This document shows positions 6,318-15,878 of a stretch of 17,228 nucleotides of DNA, in pieces. Below the pieces are notes generated by a model. It was not told where the DNA came from and ran no database searches. It saw nothing but the letters and a program-made list of their open reading frames with translations. The stretch spans positions 1 through 17,228 of the forward strand of contig DAKQ01000096.1 of assembly GCA_002496635.1 (NCBI GenBank), in the 5' to 3' direction. The stretch comes from Euryarchaeota archaeon UBA82 (GTDB lineage: Archaea > Thermoplasmatota > Poseidoniia > Poseidoniales > Poseidoniaceae). A program made the translations under genes and the position numbers. Position 1 is the stretch's first letter. Each line of letters begins with the position of its first letter.

Positions 6318-9300
6318 ATGGAAAAGGTATCAAAGACCTCGCAAAGGCCTGTTTTTGGTTGGCTTATCGCCCCACTTGCAGTGCTTATTGCAATACTAGC
6401 AAACTACGTCGACGGACTTATGTCAATCGATGTTGAATTGAACGAAAATGCGTTGATGCCAATCATCGCCACTGGTGTAGCAGGATTACTTGCTGTAACA
6501 CCACGTGTACTTCGTGAACTCGGTACCCTTCCAGCTTCAATGACAGAAACAAGAATCTCCCTCGCTATGTTTGTCATTTCTCTTGTTGGTTCAGGACTTG
6601 TCGAGCAATACATCGATTCGTTCACTGGCTTCACGTTCTTCGTTGTGACCTTTGTTGGGTATTTACTCGAAGCACGAGGCCGACATGAATGGATGACTAT
6701 GCTCACCTTCGCAGGTGTCGGTGTACATTCAGCAATGGATATCACTGCTGCAGTTGCGGTGGCGGAGTATCTCCCAAGCGAGTATCTCTTCCCAAACGGC
6801 CAAACATTTGATGTGGATTCATTCCAGAAAACGGCTCTTGGATTCGTCTTCTTTACATGGTTGACAATCTTCCCGATTCTCGGACTTGCAATAGGTGTTG
6901 CAGGGCGTGGATTATTGAGCCCTGCATCCGAGAAAGGATGGTTTGCTTATGGAACAGTTAAGCAAGGTGCATGGAATAGAAATGCACTTCCTCTTCAAAT
7001 TGCGCTCGTTATTTGGGCTGCTGCTCACATGCTCACAATCTGGCATTTCGACCAAGGCTCTGTCGCAGACAGACTCAAACTTGGTGGGCTTGCAGGTGTT
7101 GAGGCAAACGGATATGCAGGTTATTGGCCAGCACTTCTAACAGGTATTGTAGCTATCATCGTTTCCGGTATGGTTGCAGAACGTTGGCTAACTCGTGCAA
7201 TGACCCTCTCTTCGCTATGGATGCTTTATCTCGTAGGATCCTGGAATGAATCAGGATTTTGGACAAGCGAAAGTTTCGACGACTCTTGGTCACCTTTGAT
7301 TTGGCTTGCAATCACGTTCTTTATCGGTGTTGCAATCTCAATGATCGGTAACCATGACAAGTACGGCGGCTGGTCCAATCGAGAAGAACACCGTCCTAGC
7401 GGTGCGCGTGAATTCTGGAATGCACACTGGGCTTCTTTGCTTACAGCAGTAGCATTCATTGTTGGACTTGTGATTCGAATACAGTGGTATGCTGTTCCTT
7501 CAATGTACGCAGCAGGAACAGAAGGTTTCGATATGACCGGTGGTTCTGACCCTTGGTACATGAAGCGTGTTGTCGATTACATTCTTGCACAGAACGCTCA
7601 CCTTGTTTACGACGCAGATCGATTCTATCCAATTGGTGGAATCAATCCTCGACCTCCGTTGTTCTCGTGGAGCCTAGCACTTGGTGCCATGGCTCTCCAA
7701 CCATTTGTTGGTGAAGCCAACGCTGTATGGTGGAGTATGCTTGCTCTTCCTGCCGTTTACGGTGCTCTGACAATCCTTCCAGTAGCAACGATTGCAAAGG
7801 ATCACTTCGGAAAAGCAACTGGAGTTATCGCAGCTTGGTTGATTGCATTCATGCCTGCTCACGTAACCCACTCAACTTGGGGATTGGCGGACCACGATTC
7901 GTTCGTTATGCTCTTTATCGCGATTGGATTCATGTTCTATCTACGTGCTGTCAAGTACGCAGGTTCTGAAAGGCTTGTTCGAACCACTTCGATTCACCCT
8001 CTTGATATGCTTCGTGCAATGGGTGCAGTTGCTCAACAGCGAAAGTATGCTATGTCAAACGCAGTTTTGGCAGGTGTTGCATTCGGAGCGGCGAGTCTTG
8101 GATGGAAAGGGTTCGTCGTTGGACCTGCAATTCTCTTCCTTGCTTATGCTTCTCAAGTTGCATTGAACATGTTCCGCCGAAGAGATTCTACAATCCTCAG
8201 TACGCTCTTCCTGACCATGTTATTGACCAATCTGTTGATTGCTCTACCATTCTATGCTCATCCACAAATGAACTTGGTTCTCGATGGCACAGGATTGCAA
8301 CCATTCCTGTACATTCTGTTCTTCACAGTTGTCATCATGTACATCACGACTGGATTTAGAGACAAGCCATGGCTGCTCGTTCTAGGTACTCTTGCTACAG
8401 GAGCAACCATCTTCTTTGCAATTCTTTACGTCTTGAAACTCACAGATCTAAGCAACGCTTGGGATGTTCTCTTTACAGGAAGTGGATACTTCACAAAGAC
8501 CAAGATTTTCGGAACTGTTGCTGAAGCAAATGCTCCTGACCGTGGATACATGTTTGCAAGTTTCGGACCTGTTGTGTTTGTACTTGCATTGGTTGTTGGG
8601 CTCATCTGTCTATGGAAGACATTCAGCCAACGAAGTCAGATTTCGCTGGTGTTTGGAATCTGGATCTTTGCTGCTTCCTACATGTCATGGACTGCTGCTC
8701 GTTTCCTCTTCAACGCAACTCCGGTTGTCGCCATCATGGGTGCGGCGGGAATTGTAGGATTATGGAAGTGGGCGAATTGGGACGGACTTGTTCGAACTTG
8801 GAAACGAGCTGGAATACGAACTCCTTCTGACCGTATTGCTGGGGCAAGAAAAGCTGTTTGGAGAACACCTACGTTCTCTGCAGTTCTTCTTGTACTAATC
8901 ATGCTCACAGGTCAACAATTGACCTATGGATTGGATTCTGCTATACCGAGTAACTCCCCTGCTGAGGGAGACCTTGACGAAGATTTCTACTATACTATAC
9001 CTGATATCATGCGTTGGGACGACCTTGGCGTATCTATTCTTGATAGTCGTGACTACGAAGCCTTCGGTGGGCGCTCTTACTTGGGTTCCTTTGGAAGTGG
9101 ATTTAACGGCGTTCACTGGAACGAAGCATTTGATTGGTTAGCAGAACAAGATATAAATGAGTCCTACTCTGATCGACCTGCGTTCGTTTCATGGTGGGAT
9201 TATGGTTTCCAAGCTTTGAATACAGGAGAACATCCATCTGTTTCTGACAACTTCCAAAGCGGCATTCCTGCATCAGGTAACATGCTTCTTGCACGAAGTC

Positions 9301-12300
9301 AAACCGATTTGGTTGCTATGTTTATCCAACACCTTGCTGGCGGAGATCTTGCCTACAACATCAATCATGGAGATGGAGAACGAACCTTTACTCCTGGATT
9401 CGAACTGATATTGGATGAATTCTTGAACGAATCTCAAATCGATGAACTCAACCTTATCATGACCCAATCTGGAAAGGATATGGATCAAATGGCAGATGTA
9501 GTTGCTGACCACTCATATGAGGTCTTCAAGAGCAAGGGTGATACACACATGGCGCGAGGATTCCCTCTGGACTCGAATGGAATTCCTGACGAAGACCTTG
9601 GCCTTCACTACCGTGTTTGGTCCGGTGGCGAAATTATTCCTTGTGACAGCACCTTTAGCGACTACTGTTACAACGGTGACTTCGACAGCGAACAATCTGC
9701 AAACAGTACATTCAGCAATAACGCAGATGTGAGTGAAGATGTCGTTAACTCTGTTACACATTACACGTTTGGTGAATACTGGTACACCTCTGATCTTGTC
9801 GAAGAGTACACTTCCGTTTCAACGGGTCTTCACCGTGCAAACTCTCACATTGCAATGACAGTACAACTCTTGACAAACGGATTGTCTGAAGAACAAATCA
9901 TTGACTTCTATACTGCCATTATCAAGATGGATGGATACGAAGTGCAAGATTACGAAGGTGCTCCTGGTGAAACAATCACTCGTAACCACGAAATTCGATA
10001 TTTCGCTGTAGACGATAAACTGTATCCACGTGCTGGTCGATACAACTCCGATGCTGGCTACAATGGTGGTCGACCTCTCGGTATCTTTGGCGCACCTACA
10101 ATCCTTTCAGGACAAGATTTCAACACATTCACAAGTGAAGTGTACGAAACTGTTCGTGGCGACGAACCAATCCGTGAATTGTCCCGAGAAGAAGTAGATG
10201 CTGCAATGCTCAAGGATGTACTTGACCAACAGTCTGGTGCCGACATCGATCCGCTTCAAGTGGAGGATATCAGAGTAGACCATCTACCAGAATTCTTTGA
10301 CACAATGCTTGCCCGTTCCTATGTTGGTTACGGGGCATCAACTCTTGGTGCCGATGCTGGGTCTACAAATCCACAGCCGAAGCAACAACTTCTATCCTCT
10401 GATATAGGTACGAATTTCCTTCAGCAAGCATACCCTCTCCCAGGCGCAATGATGAATCACTTTGTTATTGCAAACTGGTACAGTCCTAACGAAACATCAA
10501 TCGTTTTGAATCAAGCACGAACAGGCGTCGATATTTATGCAAATGCTGATGTTAAGATCATGAAGTACTATTCAGGTGCTGAAATTGAAGGTACTGTGTA
10601 CATGGAGGACGAAGAAATTGGTTTGCCAAATACCCGAATTCTAATCGAAAGAGATGCATTTTCTGGAGAGGATGCAACTGACGGTGATGACGATACCTAT
10701 TGGATTCCAATTGGATTCACAGATACGGATGAGAACGGAGATTGGAGCTTTATTGCACCTGCTGGGCGAATTCGAGTAAGTGCTTTCGCGGGTATTTATG
10801 ATGATACTGAAGCGATTCAAACAGTTCAAACCGGTGAATACCAGAGTGGTCTCGGCGACTTGTTGACAGATGTGAACACTGAACGTGATGTCTATGCGAT
10901 TACTGCTATTCTCGGTCAAGTTGCAAACATGACGTGGCTAGGTGAATCTACGCTCAACGTCACTGGAGCACAAGCTGATCGTTTGGAGGACGTTACTGAA
11001 GAGATGAACATTGAAGTCGAAGGTAGCGGTGTATCCGGTACTGTGGATTGGTCTGGATTCGGTGATTTCGCTGGAGAGCCTCTTGTTGAAACCGATTTCA
11101 TTCTCAGAAACATTTGGTCTATGACAGAGAACTACACATTGACTACAACCAATGGTTCATTCGATAGTGATGAATCTCGAGTAATTCAAGGAACTGGTGA
11201 GGTAACCTTCTCCGATGTTGGTAGCTTCACAAGCGATGGTGTTGCACTTGCTTACAACTTCACAGGTAACTTTACTCGTGAAATTGGCGACAATCGTGTT
11301 TACTCTGGAAATGGGACATGGGTTGGAATAGGTACGCTTGAAGCATCATGGTTAACGCATGATAATGCATCACTGCCTTGTGGTGAAAATGAAACCATGC
11401 CTGCCAATGCCTCATTGTGTCTCCTCTCAACAGGTACAGAATTCTCAACATACCTTCTCGATGGAGAAGTTCAGGCGAATGGACGACTGACATCACAAGG
11501 TGTCAGCAGCCTCAAGAAGGAACTTGTGGGTGAGACATTCGAAGGAACTGGATCATTCGATGGTATTGGTACACTAAACGGAACTGGTCTATTCATAGGT
11601 CCTGGATTCTTTAGTGGAGATCTCGTAAGTCCTGGTTCTTTCTACATGACTGGGGTTTTGCCAGGAATATACAATATGGTTGCAGTTATGCCAAATGGCA
11701 GAGAAATCCTATTGCCTGATCCAGTCACTGTCGGTCTTGAACCAACATATGATATTGCAATGACATTACCTGCATCACAGATATCAGACACTTTGTTGAC
11801 CATGGATGGAGATGTTCTTGCGAACCAAGAGCTTGAACTTATTGATGTTGAACTTGGCGAGGAATCTCTGATTCCCCTGACTTCTGGTGAAGATGGAAAT
11901 GTGTCGTATGGTCCAATTACATCTGGATTCTACTATCTGAGAGTTGACCTTGATGAAGATGGCTTCTATGAAATGAATCAAACGATTCAAGTCTTTGACG
12001 ACCCAATGAATATCACATTCGACCTTGGCGTTCCTCAGATGTATGACGTTACAATTACACTCAATGGTCCTGCTGGTTTCGATGTATCGAATCGAAGTGT
12101 TAACTTGACAGATCCTCTTGGATTACTACCACTCGATATGGTATCTGACGAGAATGGAGTTGTTATCATCGAATTGCCTATTGGGGAATGGGAAGTTAGC
12201 GATAGTTCTGATGAAGATTACATTCTAATCGAAGAATTCTCTGTTGTTGATTCAGATGTTACTCTTGACCTTACATACTCTACTTCAGTATGGGTCAATG

Positions 12301-15300
12301 GTTCAATTGATGCTCCGAACACAGCCGGATTTACTTACGAGGATTGGTTTGCTCTTCCTGATGAACAGAAATTGTATGAGAATGCAAGTTCCGTCCCTGT
12401 TCATTTCCATGGAAACAATCTTGAGTTTACTGCTGTGACTGACCAATTTGGAGAATTCAGTCAACGACTTCCATCTGGATTGACGTTCAACATTAACGCT
12501 GCGAGTTCAGTCTCTACATTCTCTGCAGGCGGTCTTGTGACAGTTGTTGAAGAAATGGCTCCACTTGATGTAATGATCCTAGCACCAACAGTTGAGGTCA
12601 TCGGAAATGTATACCTTTTCAATAACGAAACCCCATGGAATCAAGATATCCCTGAATTCGAACCTGTAGAAATTTATGCGACTTCCGAAGACGGTGTTGT
12701 CTGGAAGACTCTTACAGATGTTTCTGGTGTGTTCCAAACTCAATTGTTGAATGGAACTTGGTCATTCAGCATCCCTGAAGCAGAATACAATGCAGGAACA
12801 GTGACTGATTATTCAGTAATTGTCGTTGATGGAATGAATCCAGTACCAGTTGAATTGATTACCAATCCAGCAAACAGTACAGTCGTTCTCAACGTCTTCA
12901 CTGACCTTGGTGACAGTGTGTTTGAGAACGGTACTGCGATTCGTCCAGATATTCAACTGATTCCGGTATCACAGATTGGTGAGCAAGTTAACTTAACATC
13001 CTCTGATTATTCAGAAGACGGTGTTGTTGAAGCGGTTCTAAGTCCTGGTATCTATGCAATACAAACCAACCACCTTGATGCTGCGGATGAAAATGCTTCT
13101 GATGCAAGCTTAGAATTCAATGGAGTTCTCGATGTTATCGCTATTGGACTTAATGGACCTGAAGAGGCTATCGTTGTTCCAATCGTTGATGAATGGAGAG
13201 TTACAGGTACTATTTCATGGATGAATGGTTCTGCAATGGTTGAGAACATCCTCCTTGCATCCGCTGATGGAACAGGATATGTTCCATTAAATGTTGATGA
13301 AAACGGAACGTTCGCTGAATATGTCCCTACAGGAGACTATGTTATCGTCGTAGCACCTATGCTAAACGCTGATGGCATCATGGAATCATTGCGAATGCCA
13401 ATCACAGTTGATTCAGATGCTTCGCAGCGAATCGATCTCAATATGAGTATGATTGAAACCGTTGAGGTCTCACTCACACTCATGGAATCTGGAACCAATC
13501 AAACATTGATTGGAAAAGAAATCGTCTTGGTAAGTCATGATGGATTCGGTAACATCACAATGAATCCAACTGATGCTGCTGGTAATGCTACACAAATGCT
13601 CATGCCTGGTACATGGAGTCTCTTCATGAACGAGACTGCTGCCCAACGTGTATGGTCACTCGACACTTCGAGTTCCCCTCAATCGTTTACTGAAAACACA
13701 AGCCTAGGAATGATGTATGCCGATCTTGAAGTCGAAATTGGCGGAAAAGCATTCTGGGATGTTGATGAAGATGACATAGGAGATGCTAATGAAGGGGTTG
13801 AAGGTGCGAATGTAACCATTCAAGGTGGAAGTCTTGATACAGTCATCCAAACCAATGAAAACGGTGTTTGGAGTCTATATGTGCCAATTCTTGAAAATTA
13901 CACCGTTTCTGTCGCAAAGGATGGATTTGGTGTTGTCAATTATGATGATAACAATTCAGGATTCTACGTCGTCGGAGGCGAGCCACTGTCACAAGATATT
14001 GAAATGGCTGCTGCGCAAGTAACCGTTACAGGAAGTGTCACTGATATCCTAGATTCTGCTCGTCTTGACGGAGCAAGTATTGTCCTTTACGGAACTGCGG
14101 AAAACCAAGAAGAAATGATTAACGTCACAGGTACATATGCAGCTGAAGAATTAACCTTCACTCAATCCCTCGAGCCAGGGCAATGGGTTGTTGTAGTATC
14201 TGAAGCAGATGCTCCGTTTAACGGCGGTGGAATTGCAATTGGTATTCTCGATGCAGCAGTACAGGATGGTGGTACAGTTGACCTTGTTATGAGCAAGGGT
14301 GGCTGGATTGACGTCAATACTCAATTCACCTCATTCAGCTTGCAACCATACAACGCAGGTACGGAAAACTCTTCTTCCCCAGTTCAATCTGTTGTGGAAG
14401 TTGAAATCGATCTTGGTGAAGGACAAGTTTGGAACATGCCTCTCGAATCAGATGGTACGCTTGAAGTCTTACTTCCTTCAGGTTCAGCATCTTTCTCTTC
14501 CGAATTCACAACAGTTCAAAGAGACTTGACAATGAACTACAGTTCAGGAATCTCAATTGAGAATGGAGATGAAGGTCGAACTTCGATTATGCTTTCGTAC
14601 AACAGAAAGACCAACAGCGATCTCACACTTGGCGTTAACAATGTCATGAACGTAACTGGTCTTACAAACGAAAACAGAGAGATGACTGCCACAATTTTGA
14701 CCGATGATGATGCGAACTACTCAACCATTGAATTTGATGTTCTCGCAACATACGAAGGAACAGAAATTATGGATACCTTCGCAGTTACTGGTACAGTGAC
14801 TGTTTCACCTGACCAAGATGATTGGAGTCTTGAATTCTACAACGGTAGTGCATGGGTTGATTCAATTGATCTTTCACTCGGTATTGGTGATGTTGATGCA
14901 AATGCAACAATGAATGGAACAGTTCAAGCAAGAATCACCCTTCCATCGGTTGAAGATGCTTGGCATCTCGATAATGGACACAATTTGAATATTCGCTTGA
15001 TGGCAGATACTGGAGACATGACTGAAGTGTCCCTAAAGGTTGCAGTTCCGCAATACTTTGCATTCAACACAACGGATGTAAGTGAAACCGTTGGTGTATC
15101 GCCGGGTGGCTCGACTACTGCAGGATTAACGGTCAATAACAACGGTAACGGTGATGACACATTCACTTACGAAGTACTTGACAACCTTCCTGAAGGATGG
15201 ACCGTCAGTCCAATGAGTGATGCTACAACCATTGCAAAGGGTAACATGCGAGATTTGGCATTTACTGTTTCCTCTGATACAACATTCGAAAGTGGTGAAG

Positions 15301-15824
15301 TACTCATGACAGTTCGAATTACCAGTGAAAACGGTGAATCTCAAGACGTTGAAATCACAATCGAATCCGCAAGAATTTCATTATCATTCGACGATGACAA
15401 GACTCTGTCAAGAAGCAATAGCTTTGCTGACGTAGATCCGAACAACGTCGTGATTGTTATTGAAAACTCTGGGCTACGTTCAGCAAGTGAAGTTACAGTC
15501 TTCCTAACACCTTCAGGTGGACAAGAAGAAAACCGTACTCTATCAGTTCCTGCTCTTGGTTCACAAGACTTCGAATTCTCACTACCAGCAGCATCTCAAG
15601 GTATTGAGAGATTTGATGTTCGAGTAGAAGTGAGTGGTGATGATGCAAACTTCACAACTGGTGAATTACCAAATGAGGATTTCGGAATTGAATACATTGT
15701 ACAAGGTTCGGATGAGGAAGACAGTTCATTGATTCTCGTCGCAATTGTTGCGTTAATCATCATTATCCTTTACTTCGGCATCAAGGCGGCACGATCACGT
15801 GGCGGCTCAGGTACTCGATTCTGA
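6318..15824 (+). CDS. aglB: Giant STT3/AglB-type oligosaccharyltransferase with extra membrane module and multidomain surface stalk
   Basis: 3168 residues, against roughly 800-1000 for usual archaeal AglB. The enzyme moves a lipid-linked glycan to Asn in N-X-S/T on the outer face of the membrane. Residues ~10-345 form an extra module of about ten membrane helices. The STT3 core follows: first helix ~371-391, the acidic motif GSDPWY (D411), the second acidic motif ADHDS (D525, D527), TVAE (733-736, equivalent to TIXE/SVSE), last core helix ~853-868, then a soluble domain with WWDYG (959-963), which recognises the sequon Thr/Ser. I could not place the later DK/MI-type motif. From ~1410 come a transthyretin-like domain, a Gly-rich beta section (~1500-1775), about eleven ~95-residue repeats (~1760-2735), an SdrD-B-like repeat among them (~2475-2545), a NEW3-like domain (~2922-3015), a CARDB-like domain (~3020-3115) and a C-terminal helix (~3138-3158). 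No frameshift is visible. Catalytic identity is firm; the extension's role is inference. Confidence 0.93.
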   Translation: MEKVSKTSQRPVFGWLIAPLAVLIAILANYVDGLMSIDVELNENALMPIIATGVAGLLAVTPRVLRELGTLPASMTETRISLAMFVISLVGSGLVEQYIDSFTGFTFFVVTFVGYLLEARGRHEWMTMLTFAGVGVHSAMDITAAVAVAEYLPSEYLFPNGQTFDVDSFQKTALGFVFFTWLTIFPILGLAIGVAGRGLLSPASEKGWFAYGTVKQGAWNRNALPLQIALVIWAAAHMLTIWHFDQGSVADRLKLGGLAGVEANGYAGYWPALLTGIVAIIVSGMVAERWLTRAMTLSSLWMLYLVGSWNESGFWTSESFDDSWSPLIWLAITFFIGVAISMIGNHDKYGGWSNREEHRPSGAREFWNAHWASLLTAVAFIVGLVIRIQWYAVPSMYAAGTEGFDMTGGSDPWYMKRVVDYILAQNAHLVYDADRFYPIGGINPRPPLFSWSLALGAMALQPFVGEANAVWWSMLALPAVYGALTILPVATIAKDHFGKATGVIAAWLIAFMPAHVTHSTWGLADHDSFVMLFIAIGFMFYLRAVKYAGSERLVRTTSIHPLDMLRAMGAVAQQRKYAMSNAVLAGVAFGAASLGWKGFVVGPAILFLAYASQVALNMFRRRDSTILSTLFLTMLLTNLLIALPFYAHPQMNLVLDGTGLQPFLYILFFTVVIMYITTGFRDKPWLLVLGTLATGATIFFAILYVLKLTDLSNAWDVLFTGSGYFTKTKIFGTVAEANAPDRGYMFASFGPVVFVLALVVGLICLWKTFSQRSQISLVFGIWIFAASYMSWTAARFLFNATPVVAIMGAAGIVGLWKWANWDGLVRTWKRAGIRTPSDRIAGARKAVWRTPTFSAVLLVLIMLTGQQLTYGLDSAIPSNSPAEGDLDEDFYYTIPDIMRWDDLGVSILDSRDYEAFGGRSYLGSFGSGFNGVHWNEAFDWLAEQDINESYSDRPAFVSWWDYGFQALNTGEHPSVSDNFQSGIPASGNMLLARSQTDLVAMFIQHLAGGDLAYNINHGDGERTFTPGFELILDEFLNESQIDELNLIMTQSGKDMDQMADVVADHSYEVFKSKGDTHMARGFPLDSNGIPDEDLGLHYRVWSGGEIIPCDSTFSDYCYNGDFDSEQSANSTFSNNADVSEDVVNSVTHYTFGEYWYTSDLVEEYTSVSTGLHRANSHIAMTVQLLTNGLSEEQIIDFYTAIIKMDGYEVQDYEGAPGETITRNHEIRYFAVDDKLYPRAGRYNSDAGYNGGRPLGIFGAPTILSGQDFNTFTSEVYETVRGDEPIRELSREEVDAAMLKDVLDQQSGADIDPLQVEDIRVDHLPEFFDTMLARSYVGYGASTLGADAGSTNPQPKQQLLSSDIGTNFLQQAYPLPGAMMNHFVIANWYSPNETSIVLNQARTGVDIYANADVKIMKYYSGAEIEGTVYMEDEEIGLPNTRILIERDAFSGEDATDGDDDTYWIPIGFTDTDENGDWSFIAPAGRIRVSAFAGIYDDTEAIQTVQTGEYQSGLGDLLTDVNTERDVYAITAILGQVANMTWLGESTLNVTGAQADRLEDVTEEMNIEVEGSGVSGTVDWSGFGDFAGEPLVETDFILRNIWSMTENYTLTTTNGSFDSDESRVIQGTGEVTFSDVGSFTSDGVALAYNFTGNFTREIGDNRVYSGNGTWVGIGTLEASWLTHDNASLPCGENETMPANASLCLLSTGTEFSTYLLDGEVQANGRLTSQGVSSLKKELVGETFEGTGSFDGIGTLNGTGLFIGPGFFSGDLVSPGSFYMTGVLPGIYNMVAVMPNGREILLPDPVTVGLEPTYDIAMTLPASQISDTLLTMDGDVLANQELELIDVELGEESLIPLTSGEDGNVSYGPITSGFYYLRVDLDEDGFYEMNQTIQVFDDPMNITFDLGVPQMYDVTITLNGPAGFDVSNRSVNLTDPLGLLPLDMVSDENGVVIIELPIGEWEVSDSSDEDYILIEEFSVVDSDVTLDLTYSTSVWVNGSIDAPNTAGFTYEDWFALPDEQKLYENASSVPVHFHGNNLEFTAVTDQFGEFSQRLPSGLTFNINAASSVSTFSAGGLVTVVEEMAPLDVMILAPTVEVIGNVYLFNNETPWNQDIPEFEPVEIYATSEDGVVWKTLTDVSGVFQTQLLNGTWSFSIPEAEYNAGTVTDYSVIVVDGMNPVPVELITNPANSTVVLNVFTDLGDSVFENGTAIRPDIQLIPVSQIGEQVNLTSSDYSEDGVVEAVLSPGIYAIQTNHLDAADENASDASLEFNGVLDVIAIGLNGPEEAIVVPIVDEWRVTGTISWMNGSAMVENILLASADGTGYVPLNVDENGTFAEYVPTGDYVIVVAPMLNADGIMESLRMPITVDSDASQRIDLNMSMIETVEVSLTLMESGTNQTLIGKEIVLVSHDGFGNITMNPTDAAGNATQMLMPGTWSLFMNETAAQRVWSLDTSSSPQSFTENTSLGMMYADLEVEIGGKAFWDVDEDDIGDANEGVEGANVTIQGGSLDTVIQTNENGVWSLYVPILENYTVSVAKDGFGVVNYDDNNSGFYVVGGEPLSQDIEMAAAQVTVTGSVTDILDSARLDGASIVLYGTAENQEEMINVTGTYAAEELTFTQSLEPGQWVVVVSEADAPFNGGGIAIGILDAAVQDGGTVDLVMSKGGWIDVNTQFTSFSLQPYNAGTENSSSPVQSVVEVEIDLGEGQVWNMPLESDGTLEVLLPSGSASFSSEFTTVQRDLTMNYSSGISIENGDEGRTSIMLSYNRKTNSDLTLGVNNVMNVTGLTNENREMTATILTDDDANYSTIEFDVLATYEGTEIMDTFAVTGTVTVSPDQDDWSLEFYNGSAWVDSIDLSLGIGDVDANATMNGTVQARITLPSVEDAWHLDNGHNLNIRLMADTGDMTEVSLKVAVPQYFAFNTTDVSETVGVSPGGSTTAGLTVNNNGNGDDTFTYEVLDNLPEGWTVSPMSDATTIAKGNMRDLAFTVSSDTTFESGEVLMTVRITSENGESQDVEITIESARISLSFDDDKTLSRSNSFADVDPNNVVIVIENSGLRSASEVTVFLTPSGGQEENRTLSVPALGSQDFEFSLPAASQGIERFDVRVEVSGDDANFTTGELPNEDFGIEYIVQGSDEEDSSLILVAIVALIIIILYFGIKAARSRGGSGTRF
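11595..14522 (+). repeat. About eleven tandem ~95-residue transthyretin-like domains inside aglB
   Basis: A recurring segment of the form D/E-x-x-G, seven or so residues, P-x-G or PG, then an aromatic strand, appears at protein residues about 1771, 1858, 1944, 2042, 2134, 2232, 2327, 2419, 2513, 2608 and 2710. Examples are DENGTFAEYVPTGDYVIVV, DVSGVFQTQLLNGTWSFSI and NENGVWSLYVP. Spacings are 87, 86, 98, 92, 98, 95, 92, 94, 95 and 102 residues. This is the hallmark strand-turn of carboxypeptidase-regulatory-like / prealbumin-like beta sandwiches. A further isolated copy is at 1471. The DNA copies have diverged, so these are old protein repeats rather than recent duplications. Ends of the array are approximate. 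Confidence 0.72.
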
Positions 15825-15878
15825 TACGCAAGAAGACAAGGTTTGATACCATAAGAGCCCCACCTCGGTGGGAGGAAG
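15825..15878 (+). promoter_or_regulatory. aglB-subtilase spacer with hairpin overlapping the ribosome-binding site
   Basis: The 54-base spacer is short enough for co-transcription. CCCAC at 15859-15863 pairs with GTGGG at 15868-15872 around a CTCG loop. The 3' arm runs into the GGAGG (15871-15875) that precedes the ATG at 15879 by only three bases. The hairpin could therefore cover part of the ribosome-binding site, or mark a processing or termination point after the giant gene. Pairing is seen; effect is inferred. Confidence 0.35.

Noticed and set aside
6404..15344. Numerous short open frames on both strands inside aglB
   Set aside because: All overlap a continuous 9.5-kb frame with recognisable motifs from end to end; none shows a known family.
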